From: Bacteroidales bacterium
GTDB taxonomy: Bacteria; Bacteroidota; Bacteroidia; Bacteroidales; UBA4417
Assembly: GCA_025350385.1 (NCBI GenBank)
Contig: JANXXZ010000331.1
Location: forward strand, 1 to 14,665
Length of the DNA stretch: 14,665 bases
Direction: 5' to 3'
How positions within the stretch are numbered: position 1 is the stretch's first letter; every line of letters begins with the position of its first letter. The translations under genes and the position numbers were made by a program. Positions 12,774-14,665 of this stretch are shown here, one piece after another. The notes below the pieces were generated by a model. The model had not been told where the DNA came from. It was given only the letters and a program-made list of their open reading frames with translations, and ran no database searches.

Positions 12774-13461
12774 AGTGAGCCTGGTCGGGATTAAGCAATC
12801 CGGGCCTTCGTTGTCTGGTTCTCTCGATAGCTTTTTCTCTTTGCCATTTAATAATTTCTTTCTCATTACCTGAGAGCAGCACATCCGGCACTTTCCATCC
12901 ATTATATTCTGAAGGACGGGTATATACAGGCGGAGAAAGCAAATTGTCCTGGTACGAATCTGAAAGGGCTGAAGTTTCATCATTCAATACACCCGGGATC
13001 AGGCGGATAATGGCATCTGAAATAACGGCAGCTGCCAGTTCGCCACCCGAGAGTACATAATCACCAATAGAAATCTCAAGAGTAGTATAATGCTCACGCA
13101 GACGTTCATCAATGCCTTTGTAATGACCACATAACAAGATAATATTACCTTTTAATGAGAGCCTGTTTGCCATTGGCTGATCAAAAAGAAATCCATCAGG
13201 TGTTAGGAAGATAATCTCATCATAAGAACGTTCCTTTTTAAGCTGTTCGATACAATCAGCAATTGGCTGAATCATCATTACCATACCGGCACCTCCGCCA
13301 AAGGCATAATCATCTACATTCCGGTGCTTGTTATTGGAAAACTCCCGGATATCGTGAATATATATATCTGCAACTCCTTTCTCCTTTGCTCTTTTTATAA
13401 TAGAATGATCAAAAGGACCTGAAAACATTTCAGGAAAAATGGTCAGTATGTCTATTCGCAT
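12772..13461 (-). CDS. trmD: tRNA (guanine37-N1)-methyltransferase
   Basis: TrmD uses S-adenosylmethionine to methylate G37 next to the anticodon of several tRNAs, which prevents +1 frameshifting. The 229-residue protein starts MRIDILTIFPEMFSGPF, the classic N-terminus. It contains the knotted SPOUT-fold signatures YAFGGGAGMVM, IIFLTPDG, LLCGHYKGIDERL, and the adenosyl-binding ISIGDYVLSGGELAA. YTRPSEYNGWKVPDVLLSGN and the C-terminal WQREKAIERTRQRRPGLL are also typical. I use the ATG at 13461; a longer frame back to 13527 crosses the promoter and adds residues not found in TrmD. It is a separate unit here, without rpsP or rimM in front and without rplS directly behind. Confidence 0.98.
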   Translation of the reverse strand: MRIDILTIFPEMFSGPFDHSIIKRAKEKGVADIYIHDIREFSNNKHRNVDDYAFGGGAGMVMMIQPIADCIEQLKKERSYDEIIFLTPDGFLFDQPMANRLSLKGNIILLCGHYKGIDERLREHYTTLEISIGDYVLSGGELAAAVISDAIIRLIPGVLNDETSALSDSYQDNLLSPPVYTRPSEYNGWKVPDVLLSGNEKEIIKWQREKAIERTRQRRPGLLNPDQAH

Positions 13462-13481
13462 AACGTGCTGGTTCAATTGGG

Positions 13482-13489
13482 CAAAGGTA
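13482..13489 (-). promoter_or_regulatory. trmD promoter -7 box (TACCTTTG)
   Basis: The minus strand reads TACCTTTG, a perfect TAnnTTTG match, with a predicted leader of about 15-20 bases. No -33 element is clear. It is divergent from the promoter of the protease gene, about 115 bases away. Confidence 0.55.
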
Positions 13490-13604
13490 ATGAAAGATGT
13501 GAGGCCAGCAGGTAAGTGACATGCCAAACTATCGATTCAAAAATTAACTCCTGACTTTGTATATTGATTGCCAACCGATTCAAACAAGACTGGTTAATAT
13601 TTGT

Positions 13605-13612
13605 TATTTTTG
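13605..13612 (+). promoter_or_regulatory. S8 protease promoter -7 box (TATTTTTG)
   Basis: TATTTTTG is a perfect TAnnTTTG match 18 bases before the ATG at 13631, leaving a leader of about 12 bases. Confidence 0.55.
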
Positions 13613-13630
13613 TGCACTTAAACACTCAAT

Positions 13631-14665
13631 ATGAAATTAATTACGATTCTGGCTCTTGCTTTTTTCCTTCAGTCCAGCTGTTTTGCCCAGGACACTAACT
13701 TAAATCTCTACCTTATTAATTTTAAGGACAAGGGTACGACAAAATCAATGTTGGCGACTCCGGAAAAATTCCTTTCTTCCAAAGCTATTCAGCGGCGGGA
13801 ACGCCATAATATCCTCGTTGATGCTTCTGATCTGCCGCTGAATGAAAATTATGTTCAGGCAGTTACTAATCTGGGTGCTCATGTAATCTGCCGTTCAAGG
13901 TGGTTCAATTATATAGTTGTTGAAACTGATGTTAACAATGAGGCTGTCTTTACTAGCCTTCCTTTTGTTTCACAGGTCAGGATCCTCAATAATGTGAAAA
14001 CGCCTCAGCATGAAGTGTATTCATCAAAAGACTTTTTCAGAAATGAGAGTTATGGCCCGGTTGCAGGTGCTTTTAAGAAATCTCCGGCTTCCGACTTATA
14101 TAACTATGGAGCTGCCTTTAATCAAATCGATATGATAAAAGGTGAATTTCTGCATAACAATGGGTATAGCGGGCAGGGAATGACTATTGCCCAGCTTGAC
14201 GCCGGTTTTAATAGTGTTGATGTAATGCCTGTATTTGACAGTATCCGAAATAATAACCAGATCCTGGGTACCAAAAACTTTGTTCACTCCAACGAGAACG
14301 TATATAGTACCAGTATCAACTCTCACGGAACCATGGTACTTTCAACTATGGCCGCAAATATCCCGGGTCAAATGGTTGGTACAGCACCAAAAGCTGATTT
14401 TTGGCTGCTTCGCACGGAGGATGCTGATTCCGAGTATGTCACAGAGGAGTATTTCTGGGTGAGTGCCGCAGAGTTTGCCGATAGTGTGGGCGCCGATATA
14501 ATTAATTCCTCACTGGGTTATACCACTTTCGATGATCCGCTATATAACCATACATATGCCGATATGGACGGAAATACCACCTACATTACCATTGGGGCAG
14601 ATAAAGCTGCTCAGAAGGGAATCCTGGTGGTTAACAGTGCGGGGAACTCCGGAACAGATTCATGG
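13631..14665 (+). CDS. Secreted subtilisin-like (S8) serine protease, N-terminal 345 residues (partial)
   Basis: The frame stays open from the ATG at 13631 to the window edge. A Sec signal peptide is present (MKLITILALAFFLQSSCFAQ, cleavage likely after Ala19). Residues 24-125 form a propeptide-like region (LYLINFKDKG, then KAIQRRERHNI), followed by the protease domain from about 158. The catalytic Asp190 lies in IAQLDAGF and His232 in NSHGTMVLSTMAA. GTAPKADFWLLRTED (250-264) and NSSLGY (292-297) are family signatures, and the oxyanion Asn339 lies in VVNSAGNSG. The catalytic Ser must lie beyond the window. Such proteases in Bacteroidota often end in a type IX secretion sorting domain, which cannot be checked here. 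It degrades or processes proteins outside the cell or at its surface; the substrate is unknown. Confidence 0.94.
   Translation, partial: MKLITILALAFFLQSSCFAQDTNLNLYLINFKDKGTTKSMLATPEKFLSSKAIQRRERHNILVDASDLPLNENYVQAVTNLGAHVICRSRWFNYIVVETDVNNEAVFTSLPFVSQVRILNNVKTPQHEVYSSKDFFRNESYGPVAGAFKKSPASDLYNYGAAFNQIDMIKGEFLHNNGYSGQGMTIAQLDAGFNSVDVMPVFDSIRNNNQILGTKNFVHSNENVYSTSINSHGTMVLSTMAANIPGQMVGTAPKADFWLLRTEDADSEYVTEEYFWVSAAEFADSVGADIINSSLGYTTFDDPLYNHTYADMDGNTTYITIGADKAAQKGILVVNSAGNSGTDSW

Noticed and set aside
13462..13527. Extended N-terminus of TrmD to 13527
   Set aside because: It crosses the -7 box; the MRIDILTIFPEMF start is the family norm.
13462..13630. tRNA or small RNA gene in the trmD/protease gap
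   Set aside because: No cloverleaf, T-loop motif or strong hairpin is visible; the gap is explained by two divergent promoters.
1..14665. Mobile element, CRISPR array, toxin-antitoxin or defence system
   Set aside because: No transposase, integrase, direct-repeat array or recognisable toxin or nuclease defence gene was found on either strand.

Overview
This window looks like chromosomal housekeeping DNA from a member of the Bacteroidota, most likely a Bacteroidales-type organism. Ten transcription starts carry a perfect TAnnTTTG -7 box, the Bacteroides/Flavobacterium primary promoter element, most of them with short leaders and little Shine-Dalgarno signal. A fused FeoA-FeoB transporter with a FeoB-associated Cys-rich protein, a DUF5063 protein, and the lipoprotein and S8 protease styles agree with that assignment. 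No tRNA, rRNA, insertion sequence, phage gene or CRISPR array was seen.

Layout. At 1-292 (minus) lies the 5' end of uvrA, cut by the window edge. It diverges from an ECF-like sigma factor (730-1317, plus) across a 437-base gap that holds both promoters and a structured sigma leader. A 59-residue unknown protein (1411-1590) and a terminator follow. Then come nth (endonuclease III), bcp (thiol peroxidase) and recA, with terminators after bcp and recA. The recA terminator runs directly into the promoter of a TPR lipoprotein gene (4105-5124). The left part is therefore a DNA-repair and oxidative-defence neighbourhood: nucleotide excision, base excision, recombination and peroxide removal, with a sigma factor in the middle.

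From 8578 down to 5145 (minus) runs a ferrous iron uptake operon: feoAB fusion, an intramembrane M50B-like metalloprotease, and a small membrane protein with a GCGPGCGC motif. The three genes are 3 and 11 bases apart. A Fur-like half-palindrome overlaps the operon's -7 box. Upstream on the same strand are a DUF5063 gene (8698-9237) and rplS for ribosomal protein L19 (9378-9734).

On the plus strand, 9993-12133 holds a transsulfuration-type PLP enzyme and a degenerate UbiA-like membrane protein. They are followed on the minus strand by a charged helical protein (12249-12698) and trmD (12772-13461). trmD and rplS, neighbours in one operon in many bacteria, are here on the same strand but about 3 kb apart. 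The right edge (13631 onward, plus) is the first 345 residues of a secreted subtilisin-family protease.

Nothing here is clearly a new defence or mobile system. The items most worth following up are the metalloprotease inside the feo operon, the Fur-like site, the structured sigma leader with its small downstream protein, and the UbiA-like protein without the usual Asp-rich motifs.
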